Origin: Macrothele yani
Taxonomy: Eukaryota > Arthropoda > Arachnida > Araneae > Macrothelidae
Length of the DNA: 64,000 nucleotides
Direction: 5' to 3'
NCBI GenBank assembly: GCA_039090855.1
Contig: CM077002.1
Location: 86,680,194-86,744,193 of the forward strand
Shown here: in pieces, positions 53,289 through 63,447 of the stretch
How positions within the stretch are numbered: position 1 is the first letter of the stretch
How the letters are laid out: each line of letters begins with the position of its first letter
Notes under the pieces: model-generated
The model's database searches: none
What the model was told of the DNA's origin: nothing
Seen by the model: only the letters and a program-made list of their open reading frames with translations
Made by a program: the position numbers and the translations under genes

Positions 53289-55622
53289 ATGTCCTATAAC
53301 GCAGGATTCAAGTTGAAAGTGGTTTCTTTTGCAGAAAATACTAACAACTGTGCTGCTTCACGTCAATTTGGCATTAACAAAAAACTGATTCGAGATTGGC
53401 GTAAAAAAACAACGGACTTGGTGAAAATCGCAAAAGGCGCTGCGCCGTGGAACGACATCTTTCCCAGAGCTGAAAAGTGTCTTGAATGATTGGATTGTGG
53501 GCTGCAGACAAAATGGTTACATTGTAATGTGAACTGGTATATGTTTGAGAGCAATGAAGCTCGCAAAAGATGAAAAAGTTTGCAGCCACAAATAGCACTT
53601 TTCGTGCCTCACCAGGTTGGTGCACAAGGTTCATGAACCGCTATGGGTTGTGTCTACGCCAGCACACCAAAATTGCACAAAAGTTACCTTGTGACCTCGA
53701 AGCAAAGATAATGGAATTTCAAAAGTATGTACCGTCATTTTTGGGCTAAGAGCCGCGGCTCTTACATTACTAAAAGTGAAATTTTTCGGGTGTGCGGCCC
53801 TTAGGCTCCCTTTTTTTTTTTTCATGCAGATGCTTAGTAAATTTTTTCAAACCACGTCTTTTTTTTTTCACGAACTCGACTGTGATCTTTCTACTCATAC
53901 GTTAGACAATAACTCTGCTGTCCTGATGTTGGTTTAGGAGGGAAAGTGGGGGAGAACAGGAATGCCTGACTCAAACGCCCTTTGCAAGGGGGATGGAATG
54001 GGGACATAAGCACACAGACGAGTAGCGTGACGTCTGAGGCTTCTGTGGATAGCGCACCCAGCGGTAACGGCTCAGTGCGCAGTAAATGAAAGTAGGTCAA
54101 ACCACTTGAAAGAGAGAAAGCGCACCACCGTTTCAAAGTGTTGGCGGCAGATCAGAACACGTGCGAAGCAGCTAGTAAAAGGAAACGTCTCTACATGAGA
54201 AAAAAGCATAACATAGAAGGAACATTATATTAAAGAAAACATTAATCGAAAGCATAACAAGCGATTATTTATAAGTTGATTACTTCTAAGATGGATTCTA
54301 TTGTGGTGAACAGAGAACCATCCTGTAGCAGACATCCACATTGAATGGAATTTAGACAATTGTGCGGTTTTACGAGCAATGCGATATTCTAACGGGAGTC
54401 TTAAGATTAACTGTGATTTATATTGATTATATAAATGGTTCTGAGCATTTAATAAATGCAAACAAATAACATCATTAGCATGATTAATAAAAAATGCATA
54501 AATAAAAATGTTTGCCAGTATGAAAAAATAAGGGTATAAAGCAGATCGACACTGAGTTGCAGAATTAGCCTTTGAAGTATACATATAATCACGTTGGGCG
54601 TGAGTTAATTCATGAAAATAAGGAAGATAATTTAGCTTTCTGAGCAGCACCACGACTTCACAGGTGCGGCCCTTACGGCAACTTTTGCTTCCAAGATTGC
54701 AAAGATTCTCACCTGCGGCCCTTACGCCGATGCGGCTCTTAGTCCGAAAATTACGGTAATTCAAAAGAGAAAAGAGACTGCTTTTGAACTTTCCCAAATA
54801 GGGAACATGGATGAAACCGCCATGTGTTTCGACCTTCCTGGAAATAAGACGGTGAACCAAAAGGGCGAAAAAAATATCTTAATCAAAACGACTGGCCACG
54901 AAAAATCCAGTTTCACGGTTGTTCTTTCCTGTTTGGCTGACGGCAGTAAGCTACCTCCGGTAATTATTTTCAAACGCAAAACTCTGCCGAAAAGCGTTGT
55001 CTTTCCGTCTGGTGTGCTCGTTCGTGCCCATGAAAAAGGATGGATGAACGAATCCGGAACAACTGACTGGTTAAAGAATGTGTGGAACAAAAGGCCAGGT
55101 GCACTTTTGAGGAAACCTTCTCTTTTGGTGTGGGATATGTTTGTTGCACACCCTTGTGCAGAAGTGAAAAAAACTGCAGAAAATTCAAAAACAACTCTTG
55201 CTGTCATCCCAGGTGGGTTGACATCTGTTCTTCAACCACTAGATGTCTGCCTTAATAAGCCCTTCAAGGACAATGTGCGGAGGTATTGGGCAGATTAGAT
55301 AAGTTCCGATTTGCCGATTGAAACCAAGGGCGGAAAACTAAAGAAGCCGGATATCGTTTTGATTGTGCGATGGGTCAAGGATGCTTGGGATGCGATACCT
55401 GCGGAAATGGTCATTAAATCATTCAAGAAATGTTGCATTAGTAACAAACTTGATGGCACAGAGGATGATGAGATTTTTATGAGTGATGATGACAGTGATT
55501 CTGATGCCACAGGCATAGATGGGAATACTGATGTTTATGATGACGCGTCGATGACGGAGAAAGACTTTTTTGAACTGTTTGGCAAGTCTGACTCGGAATC
55601 GGAATTTGAAGGGTTCCGATGA
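53289..55622 (+). pseudogene. pogo/POGK-like transposase, split by a nested element and frameshifts
   Basis: N-terminus MSYNAGFKLKVVSFAENTNN with a psq/Brinker-type HTH (CAASRQFGINKKLIRDWRKK). Frameshifts follow between 53480 and 53600 (the CENPB HTH is present in pieces: FAATNSTFRASPGWCTRFMN). The nested element interrupts at 53730; removing it with one TA makes the frame continuous across the junction. DDE domain: first Asp in GNMDETAMCF (54805-54834), second in SLLVWDMFVAHP (about 55132), third in GGLTSVLQPLDVCLNK (about 55245). A TAG at 55297-55299 is followed by the same frame to 55622. The acidic tail (DDDSDSDATG... SESEFEGF) is typical of this group. Domain order and DDE_1 motifs match POGK/pogo-type transposases. 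Confidence 0.88.
53732..54756. mobile_element. 1.0-kb TA-flanked element nested in the pogo transposase
   Basis: TIRs of ~25 bp: CCGTCATTTTTGGGCTAAGA and, other strand, CCGTAATTTTCGGACTAAGA, both continuing GCCGC. TA is at 53730-53731 and 54757-54758. Non-autonomous: no transposase recognised; additional GCGGCCCTTA/GGCTCTTA repeats lie near both ends (53755-53805, 54665-54740). Confidence 0.92.
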
Positions 55623-55813
55623 AGTTTTTGGGTATGCAAATTAAATTTAGTATTATATATATAATTTTTTTCGTTTTCAAATGTTTTTGAATAAATTAAT
55701 TGAAATTTTTTTCTCATTCCGGGATCGACTTATACGCGAGTTCCCGATTTCTTACGATTTTTTCCCTCTGAAAGGAGGGGCAGGGGTCGACTTATACGCG
55801 AGTATATACGGTA

Positions 55814-57366
55814 ATAGTATATTAATGTGGTAATTGAAGTCCAAATTGTTGCTGCAAATTCTTGAAATTCTAAGCACCTGAGATATTAGTACATTCTCAA
55901 TTACTCTAGTTGATATGTTATTATTCCAGTGTAGATATTTAATTACTTTAAAAGGAAAATTAACTCTTTTATCAAAGAGGCTAATGGATGGGTTACCTCT
56001 GTTAAGCTTAATGCTTAAGTCTAGGAACTCTAGTTCCTGATTACTGTGGGGGTTTTTACCTAAGTTAAGAGAGCTAGGATAGATATTATCAAAATCAATT
56101 TCTATAATTTATGAATTATTTATACACAGCAGCTCGTCAATATATCTAAAAGTGTAAAGGTAGTTATTGGAGCAAGTGGAGTGATTTTTAATGAATTTAT
56201 ATTCCTTAAAGAACAGGAATAGATTTGCAATACTTGTGGATGTTGACGTTCCTATAGGGATACCGTTTACTTGCTTACAGAGAGTATTATTATATAAGAT
56301 ATGGTTATTTTTTATGCAGCAATTGAGATAAGAGTTCCAGGTTCCTACATTAACAAATTGGTTAAGTTTAAATTCTGCATACAGCTCCTTTAAAGGTAGT
56401 GATTATATCTCATAGAGGCAGATTAGTATATAGGTTCTCAAAATCATAACTATTAATATCTAAGGGATTTACTTCGAGTCTAGTGGAAATTACTTCTGCA
56501 TCATTATTAATTATCCAAAAATCTTGGTACTTCAAATTAGTACAATTACTAATGTGTTTCAAGACCTTCTTTAAGATATCTTCAAAAGCAAGATCAATTT
56601 TCTTTTTATGACTCCTAACTCCACTAGCTATGAATCTGAACTTCACTGGATCTTTATGAAACTTAACAGTTACAAAAAGAAAGGGAAATTCAGGCTCATG
56701 TCTTCTCATTTGTGGAATTTTAAGTTTTTTGAAGAATGCCTTAAAACAATTTTCTAACTGCTTGGTAGAATAACTTACGGGCTCGTAGGTTACTCTATTA
56801 TTGAGTTCCATGGTTAACAATTCAAAATAGAATTTCTTACAGATAATTGCAAAATTATTGCTAGCTTTATCTGTAGTGGTAAAAATAAATAGGTCTTGTA
56901 GTTTGGAGAGTGACCTTTTAGCATCTCCAGAGAATAGATTTCTATCAAAACAAAAATCAAGACCTGCCAACTCATTAGTGAAGCTATTGATTACATTATA
57001 TTTCCATTCCGCGAAGGCCTCAATAGGCTGATTGTATGTTAAACTGGTTTTTATAATGTACCTATTAACATCTTGAGTGAAGCACTCAAGAATCCTCTCT
57101 TTGGAGATTTGGAAGGAAGGTCTAAATTTAGAACCATACTCTAATAAATTCCTAAATTTGTCATTTTCGACAAAACTCAAGTTACCAGTGATAATATGCT
57201 TGTAATTCTTATCATAGTGAACTGTGTCTTTATGTTCATCACAAGAGCATGCAGTAACTACAGGTATGGAACTCAAATAATTAAGTTTGTAGTTTTTAAC
57301 TATTGACCCCAAGGTCTTAACATATTTAAAACTTACAATAGACTGGTGCCTGTGGATGGGAAAAAA
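55814..57366 (-). pseudogene. RT domain of Naiad-type copy 1 (main part)
   Basis: Continues from the endonuclease in the -1 frame (HRHQSIVSFKYVKTLGSIV). CxC motif in VVTACSCDEHKD (about 57240). Fingers: KFRNLLEYGSKFRPSF, FTTTDKASNNFAIICKKF, FVTVKFHKDPVKFRFIASG. Motif A is in YDFENLYTNLPL, followed by TGA (56410-56412). Beyond it the frame shifts near 56390 (one base more than copy 2); motif B (QVNGI..G.STSTSIANLFLFF) and motif C (FRYIDDLLCINNS) follow, with a TAA at 56109-56111. The last ~30 codons lie beyond the pogo insertion (52821-52724). TERT-like RT of the Penelope superfamily. Confidence 0.85.
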
Positions 57367-58193
57367 ATTGCATTATTGTAGGACAGCTTCCTAACATTGA
57401 GATGATCATAGGTTTTATTTAGAAACCTGATGGTCACAAAATTACTGGAAATTTCTTTAAGAGAAATTTTATCTTTAAGAATATGCTCAAGAATGTCTAG
57501 AACCAAAGCAAAAACATGCTTATCAACATGGTTAGCTGTTTCTTTCCAGAATTTGGAAAAACTTTTAAGGACAGAGTGCTTGAAGGACTTGAGAATTTTG
57601 TAAGTATTTTTAACAAAACTAGTATCATTTTTAAAAATTTCCAGAGTTATTTGCAAGTCAGCAAAATCAACCTTGCTGGAAGTGCGAAATAACCGCTGTC
57701 CTCTATTAACTCTAGTGCAGCTCTTGTTGGTAACAAGAAAGAAGAGTTCACGTATAGAAAATTTATGCGGATTATGCTTATTGTCAGAAAGAGTGGAATT
57801 AAGACCATAGGGATAAAGAGACTGATGCTGCAAAATTTCAAGGGATTCAGTTTCAAGTCGAGCATAGAGGTCAGAGATGATATGCAGTACCTCTATTTTC
57901 ACTTTGTCAAAACCATGATTATGGAAATGCTCTAATTCAAAGGTAGAGTACTGGCTAGCATTAGTGGAGGGGTTCACACCAGAAGTAGATAACTTGTTAA
58001 CTAGAGACCTGTGACCATTTATTCTAAGATTAAGTGGATTTTTGCTTTGGCCAATATAGCTAAGGCTGCAGATAGTACAGGTGAGCTTATAAATGGTATT
58101 GTAGGCTTTGCAAAACCTGTTGGAGCAATTATCCGCAATAGAAGAATACAGGTTAGGATCCGCAGATTTACATGTCAAACAACGTTTGTCATT
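57333..58193 (-). pseudogene. N-terminal GIY-YIG endonuclease of Naiad-type copy 1
   Basis: Nicks target DNA for retroelement insertion. No ATG is usable: the frame is open from a TAG near 58250 through LFIVYELAGKVNLKL, then a TGA (58194-58196), then NDKRCLTCKSADPNLYSS. Core: IYKLTCTICSLSYIGQ (GIY and YIG motifs with the CX2C ligands), RINGHRSLV, FELEHFHNHGFDKVKIEVL and the catalytic-type Glu in LETESLEILQHQ. A helical linker runs to NNAIFFPS and stops at 57333. The reading frame of the RT overlaps in -1, joined at a T TTT TTC heptamer (57366-57360). The combination of the GIY-YIG core plus CCHH-type ligands is that of Penelope endonucleases. Confidence 0.85.
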
Positions 58194-60154
58194 TCATAAC
58201 TTTAGATTAACTTTGCCAGCGAGTTCATACACTATGAAAAGGGTGCTAGCCTATCCGAGCGGGAGGACTTTGATTATCTGAGTTGACCTCCAATCCTTTC
58301 ATCGCCCTAAAAACGCCACTTGGGCCAAACATACAAAATTCCAAGCAAACCAACTAGGTAAAAAACGTTTTTGGAAATAAGCAGTCCAAGAAATTACCAA
58401 ACACTCGAGTATTAACTACACTCCAAAGAGACAACAGCCAAAACACGCTAAACTAAAAATAAAAATTAAAAATTAAAAATGAAAATCAATCAAAATTAAA
58501 ACAAAAATGAAAATCAATCAAAATTAAAACAAAAATGAAAATAAATTATTTCAACTAGAATTTGCGCATAAGCTGCTAAATAGTAAGTTGAAATTAGTTA
58601 CTTATGAGCAGAGCCGAAAACATAAGAAAAACACTCAAGAATTTAAAACGAAAGTTGCAAAATAACCTGAAGATCAAAACGCGCAACGCAGCAGTTATGA
58701 AAATTCAGAATTCACATTCTATTAAGAAGAGACTGAAGCAAAAAAATTTTTGACTCACACCAAGTACAACATAGAAAAGGTTATATATTGACCGGTGTGA
58801 GTAAAAAGAGAAAATAATAGAAAAAACAGAATGTAGAAAGTGTCGAGAATACTGAGCGTTGGCTTTATCAAGTTCCAGCAAAACTCTGCATTTTCTCACT
58901 TCCACAAAGACTTATTTGGAAATGGGTTTCTGCAAAGCCATAGATGCAAGTAATAAGCCCAGCAAAAAATTAAAATATATATATATATATATGTCATAAC
59001 CTCCACAGAGTTGTATGACAAAGCTTTAGTTAACATTTTAGCATGCATCTATAACTTTCCTGGCCCAACCCATGCTCTTCATCTGTTACCAATAAACAGA
59101 AAAGAGATAATTATAGAAAACTCAAGTTGTAAGACTGACTTAATGAATCAGAAGTAATGTTCAGCAATAACACACTGCCAAGTTACCTAGTCGCCTAAGA
59201 GAGAATTTAAACCTGAATAGCAATACTAAAGTACTACAAATTCTTAAACTTTGCAATAAAAAAAGGAAATATTAATTTTTTTCTAAAGCACAGATTCCTG
59301 AAAGAAAACTGGATTACAAAACCCCCCTACTCCACAACATCTGACAACTCAAAAACAAGAATAAAAGAAAGACGATAATAAACTAAAGAAATGCTTTGTG
59401 AAGGTTATATGACATAAACAGTTAGTTGCAATATGTACAAAGTATTTCAGAAGTGCTTTAAGTGCATAATTAAGTAGTTATTAAGATCTTAATGACATTG
59501 AAAACACATCGTTGACTACAAGAACAAAAAAACGACCAGCTGCTTAGCCTAAGAGCCCTAAAAACCATGCAAAGTTACCAAGAAAAGAGAGAGTTAAAAT
59601 CCGCAAAAAAGTTAATATACTTGCTAGTGCCTAAATGCTTGAAGCAAAATTAAGAAAAAAAGTTCAAAAAGTTAAACATTGAACTTGGAAAACCGAAAAC
59701 CTAAAGACAAAGCAGAGAGCTTACCTCTTATGCAACTTTACTTCTACCACTCTTGAAGAAACATGGCCGACCTTTTACCCCAAACTTTCATTCACCCCTG
59801 CCACTCCCTAGTCGCTGGGGGGCAGTGTGGGTGGGGCTGAAGGCCTCAACACACTGAAGAAAATCCTACTCGCAGAGATTTTAACTAGAGAAAAATATAA
59901 TTAAGAATGTGGACCTGCTTGATCAGAAAGAGCAGAATTAACTCTCCAGAATACATGAGAAATATTATGAAATACACAAGTAGTGTATTTAATAACCTTT
60001 GCATGTATTTAATCACCTTGGTGAGCTTCTATAGACTATTCAGAATCCTATTAATTTTAATGTTAGTTTTACTATTTTTAGTATAGCTATTCTAGTGAGT
60101 GAATAACTAGTTTTCTTTTATATTTATTTTCTTTTATAAACAGATTTTTAAGTT

Positions 60155-60866
60155 AATAATCTAAAGCAACTTATGGGAATTTACTAGGAAATGTTTTCAT
60201 TTATAGCAAATTTTCGGAGAAAACTCTTCTCCTTCTTCAGGCTCTCTAGTTGTTGTCACTTTTTGCTTGTCACTATCATGGTTACGGTTTACCTTGACGG
60301 TTATGGTTAACCTTGACGGTTTAGGTTATTTTTCACCAAATCCTGCCAGATGTTAGGCAGGGAAAATCCTTTGCAGTCATTGATGATGGAATTTTGTTTT
60401 TTCTCAATCTCTATTCCTTCTTTCAGTTTTCTTTTTTGGAAATTGCTTTGGAAACTGATTACTTTAAGGGAATTCCAATCCATGCTGTGCCCAGTTTCTC
60501 TAACATGCCTATCTAATCCAGTCTTGTTGGAGCAATTTTTTATAGCTGCTTTATGCTCAGCTATACGAGTTTCTAGTCTGCGACCTGTTTCACCTATGTA
60601 AGATAGTCCACAACTACAATTTACTTCATAAACTACTCCTTGCATTTTTAAAATATCTTCTTCTCTTTGAACTATTTTAGGGAAAAAATTTTTAACTTTG
60701 TTCTCTAAACTTGGAGCTAGCCTAATATTGTATTTTTTACTAATTCTCTTTAAAGCCTCAAATAAACCTTTGTGATAAGAAATTTTTTTTATAATTCCCA
60801 TAAGTTGCTTTAGATTATTAATTCAATTAAACTAGGAAGCCATTTCTCAATATGAGCTTTATTCAA
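60155..60866 (-). mobile_element. Penelope-like fragment with conventional endonuclease, 13-bp TSD
   Basis: AGATTTTTAAGTT lies at 60142-60154 and 60867-60879; copy 1 has the empty site near 52551-52565. The insert begins AATAATCTAAAGCAACTTAT and, near the other side (60793-60820), contains its inverted copy, consistent with the inverted/complex insertions of Penelope-like elements. Confidence 0.85.
60307..60801 (-). CDS. Penelope C-terminal fragment: RT tail plus GIY-YIG endonuclease
   Basis: 164-codon open frame with no stops; no natural ATG is implied because it is a 5'-truncated retroelement end. N-terminal ~55 residues (FEALKRISKKYNIRLAP, FFPKIVQREEDIL) are the RT-to-endonuclease linker. 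Residues ~57-100 hold GVVYEVNCSCGLSYIGETGR (GIY/YIG with CXC ligands), RIAEHKAAIK (Arg/His), then RHVRETGHSMDW and the Glu in EIEKKQN. This is the usual C-terminal position for canonical Penelope elements (RT first, endonuclease last), unlike the surrounding Naiad-type copy. Integrity of the frame suggests a recent insertion. Confidence 0.88.
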   Translation of the reverse strand: MGIIKKISYHKGLFEALKRISKKYNIRLAPSLENKVKNFFPKIVQREEDILKMQGVVYEVNCSCGLSYIGETGRRLETRIAEHKAAIKNCSNKTGLDRHVRETGHSMDWNSLKVISFQSNFQKRKLKEGIEIEKKQNSIINDCKGFSLPNIWQDLVKNNLNRQG

Positions 60867-61037
60867 AGATTTTTAAGTTTTTTTGTGATTTTGTCTATAT
60901 TATTAATTTTTTATTTTTAATAGGACCTTCTTATCCATAGCACTAAGGTTCCTTTTTGTAGTTAATATGCATCCTCTAGACCAACTTCCAAAAAAGGCTT
61001 TCATTGGTCAGAATCATATTATTAACTGTGTAGAAAA

Positions 61038-62688
61038 TTAAAGCAGATCTGCCAACCTTACTCTATTATTCAGAATATTTTTTCTTGAAGTTCTTTTGAT
61101 GAAAGAAGTAGGAATTTTGTTTTCTAGAAAACTGTCTAATAGTTTATTAATGTGGTAATTGAAGTCCAAATTGTTGCTGCAAATTCTTGAAGTTCTAAGC
61201 ACCTGAGAAATTAGTACATTCTCATTTACTTTGGTTGATATGTTATTATTCCAGTGTAGATATTTAATTACTTTAAAAGGAAAATTAACTCTTTTATCAA
61301 AGAGGCTAATGGATGGGTTACCTCTGTTAAGCTTAATGCTTAAGTTTAGGAACTCTAGTTCCTGATTACTGTGGGGGTTTTTACCTAAGTTAAGAGAGCT
61401 AGGATAGATATTATCAAAATCAATTTCTATAATTTATGAATTATTTATACACAGCAGATCGTCAATATATCTAAAAGTGTAAAGATAGTTATTGGAGCAA
61501 GTGGAGTGATTTTTAATGAATTTATATTCCTTAAAGAACAAGAATAGATTTGCAATACTTGTGGATGTTGACTTTCCCACACAGATACCGTTTACTTGCT
61601 TATAGAGAGTATTATTATATAAGATATGGTTATTTTTTATGCAGCAATTGAGATAAGAGTTCCAGGCTCCTACATTAACAAATTGGGTAAGTTTAAATTC
61701 TGCATACAGCTTTTTAAAGGTAGTGATTATATCTCATAGAGGCAGATTAGTATATAGGTTCTCAAAATCATAACTATTAATATCTAAGGGATTTACTTCG
61801 AGTATAGTGGAAATTACTTCTGCATTATTATTAATTATCCAAAAATCTCTGTACTTCAAATTAGTACAGTTACTAATGTGTTTCAAGACCTTCTTTAAGA
61901 TGTCTTCAAAAGCAAGATCAATTTTTTTTTATGACTCCTAACCGCACTAGCTATGAATCTGAACTTCACTGGATCTTTATGAAACTTAACAGTTGCAAAA
62001 GAAAGGGAAATTCAGGCTCATGTCTTCTCATTTGTGGAATTTTAAGTTTCTTGAAGAATGCCTTAAAACGATTTTCTAACTGCTTGGTAGAATAACTTAC
62101 GGGCTCGTAGGTTACTCTATTATTGAGTTCCATGGTTAACAATTCAAAATAGAATTTCTTACAGATAATTGCAAAATTATTGCTAGCTTTATCTGTAGTG
62201 GTAAAAATAAATAGGTATTGTAGTTTGGAGAGTGACCTTTTAGCATCTCCAGAGAATAGATTTCTATCAAAACAAAAATCAAGACCTGCCAACTCATTAG
62301 TGAAGCTATTGATTACATTATATTTCCATTCTGCGAAGGCCTCAATAGGTTGGTTGTATGTTAAACTGGTTTTTATAATGTACCTATTAACATCTTGAGT
62401 GAAGCTCTCAAGAATCCTCTCTTTGGAGATTTGGAAGGAAGGTCTAAATTTAGAACCATACTCTAATAAATTCCTAAGTTTGTCATTTTTGACAAAACTC
62501 AAGTTACCAATGATAATATGCTTGTAATTCTTATCATAGTGAACTGTGTCTTTATGTTCATCACAAGAGCATGCAGTAACTACAGGTATGGAACTCAAAT
62601 AATTAAGTTTGTAGTTTTTAACTATTGACCCTAAGGTCTTAACATATTTAAAACTTACAATAGACTGGTGCCTGTGGATGGGAAAAAA
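61038..62688 (-). pseudogene. RT domain of Naiad-type copy 2
   Basis: Same order as copy 1. Differences: one base lost near 61998-62000 shifts the frame after PEFPFL; TTTAAAAAG at about 61712 keeps the frame that copy 1 lost. Shared with copy 1: the -1 overlap at the slippery heptamer (62688-62682), the TGA after LYTNLPL (61734-61736) and a TAA after YIDDLLCINNS (about 61436). Motif C YIDD is intact. Ends at TAA 61038-61040. Confidence 0.85.
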
Positions 62689-63213
62689 ATTGCATTATTG
62701 TAGAACAGCTTCCTAACATTGAGATGATCATAGGTTTTATTTAGAAACCTGATGGTCACAAAATTACTGGAAATTTCTTTAAGAGAAATTTTATCTTTAA
62801 GAATATGCTTAAGAATGTCTAGAACCAAAGCAAAAACATGCTTATCAACATGGTTAGCTGTTTCTTTCCAGAATTTGGAAAAACTTTTAAGGATAGAGTG
62901 CTTGAAGGACTTGAGAATTTTGTAAGTATTTTTAACAAAACTAGTATCATTTTTAAAACTTTCCAGAGTTATTTGCAAGTTAGCAAAATCAACCTTGCTG
63001 GAAGTGCAAAATAACCTCTGTCCTCTATTACCTCTAGAGCAGCTCTTGTTGGTAACAAGAAAGAAGAGTTCACGTATAGAAAATTATGCGGATTATGCTT
63101 ATTGTCAGAAAGAGTGGAATTAAGACCATAGGGATAAAGAGACTGATGCTGCAAAATTTCAAGTGATTCAGTTTCAAGTCGAGCATAGAGGTCAGGGATG
63201 ATATGCAGTACCT
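62655..63213 (-). pseudogene. endonuclease/linker part of Naiad-type copy 2, 5'-truncated
   Basis: Covers the C-terminal half of the endonuclease (LYARLETESL, LQHQSLYPYGLNSTLSDNKHN) and the helical linker (SFKHSILKSFSKFWKETANH). A one-base loss near 63090 breaks the frame; the GIY-YIG core is absent because the copy stops at 63213. Confidence 0.82.
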
Positions 63214-63447
63214 CCGGAGAGAGGTACAGTTATGCAAGTGAGATAACGGTATAGTAAAGTGACTACGCCCAATCGAATGCAACTGATAGCAGCGCCCCTA
63301 GTGGCGCAATGCGGAAGTTAGCCATCGCAAATCAAAAACGAAAAAAGACAGAGCAAAATTTACAATTACAAAGTTGTAGAGCATCAATTAATTAGTACAA
63401 AACGACATTTTTTTCACTCGGATAGGATAAATTGTTGCCCGAATACC
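63214..63447. other. probable terminal region of the last transposon
   Basis: CGGAGAGAGGTACAGTTATG follows directly on the Penelope-like break. No other element motif is recognised. Confidence 0.4.

Larger units (their letters stand above)
52824..55811 (+). mobile_element. pogo/POGK-like DNA transposon, TA-flanked
   Basis: TIRs CCGCATATACTCGCGTATAA and, on the other strand, CCGTATATACTCGCGTATAA, flanked by TA (52822-52823, 55812-55813). Copy 2 of the Penelope-like element has the empty site ACTGTCTAATAG at about 61131-61142. Carries a pogo transposase and a second TA-flanked element at 53732-54756. Confidence 0.95.
51002..58598 (-). mobile_element. Penelope-like retroelement, permuted (Naiad-type), copy 1
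   Basis: Minus-strand order is GIY-YIG endonuclease, CxC linker, RT, long 3' UTR (52723-51002). A C-terminal RT after an N-terminal endonuclease is the hallmark of the Naiad clade of Penelope-like elements. Interrupted at 52824-55811 by a pogo transposon. Its 5' side (58598) abuts the 3' end of copy 2, a head-to-tail tandem typical of Penelope-like insertions (pseudo-LTR). Without the pogo it is about 4.6 kb. Confidence 0.85.
58599..63213 (-). mobile_element. Penelope-like (Naiad-type) retroelement, copy 2, truncated in the endonuclease
   Basis: Nearly identical to copy 1 from TACTTATGAGCAGAGCC (58599) to GATATGCAGTACCTC (63213), where it ends abruptly next to a transposase fragment. It contains a 712-bp Penelope insertion at 60155-60866 that copy 1 lacks, and lacks the pogo. 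Confidence 0.88.

Noticed and set aside
53891..54136. Small protein inside the nested element
   Set aside because: Short, no family resemblance, element otherwise looks non-coding.
54225..54860. 211-codon minus-strand protein
   Set aside because: Runs across the border of the nested TA element into antisense of the pogo DDE domain; no recognised motif.
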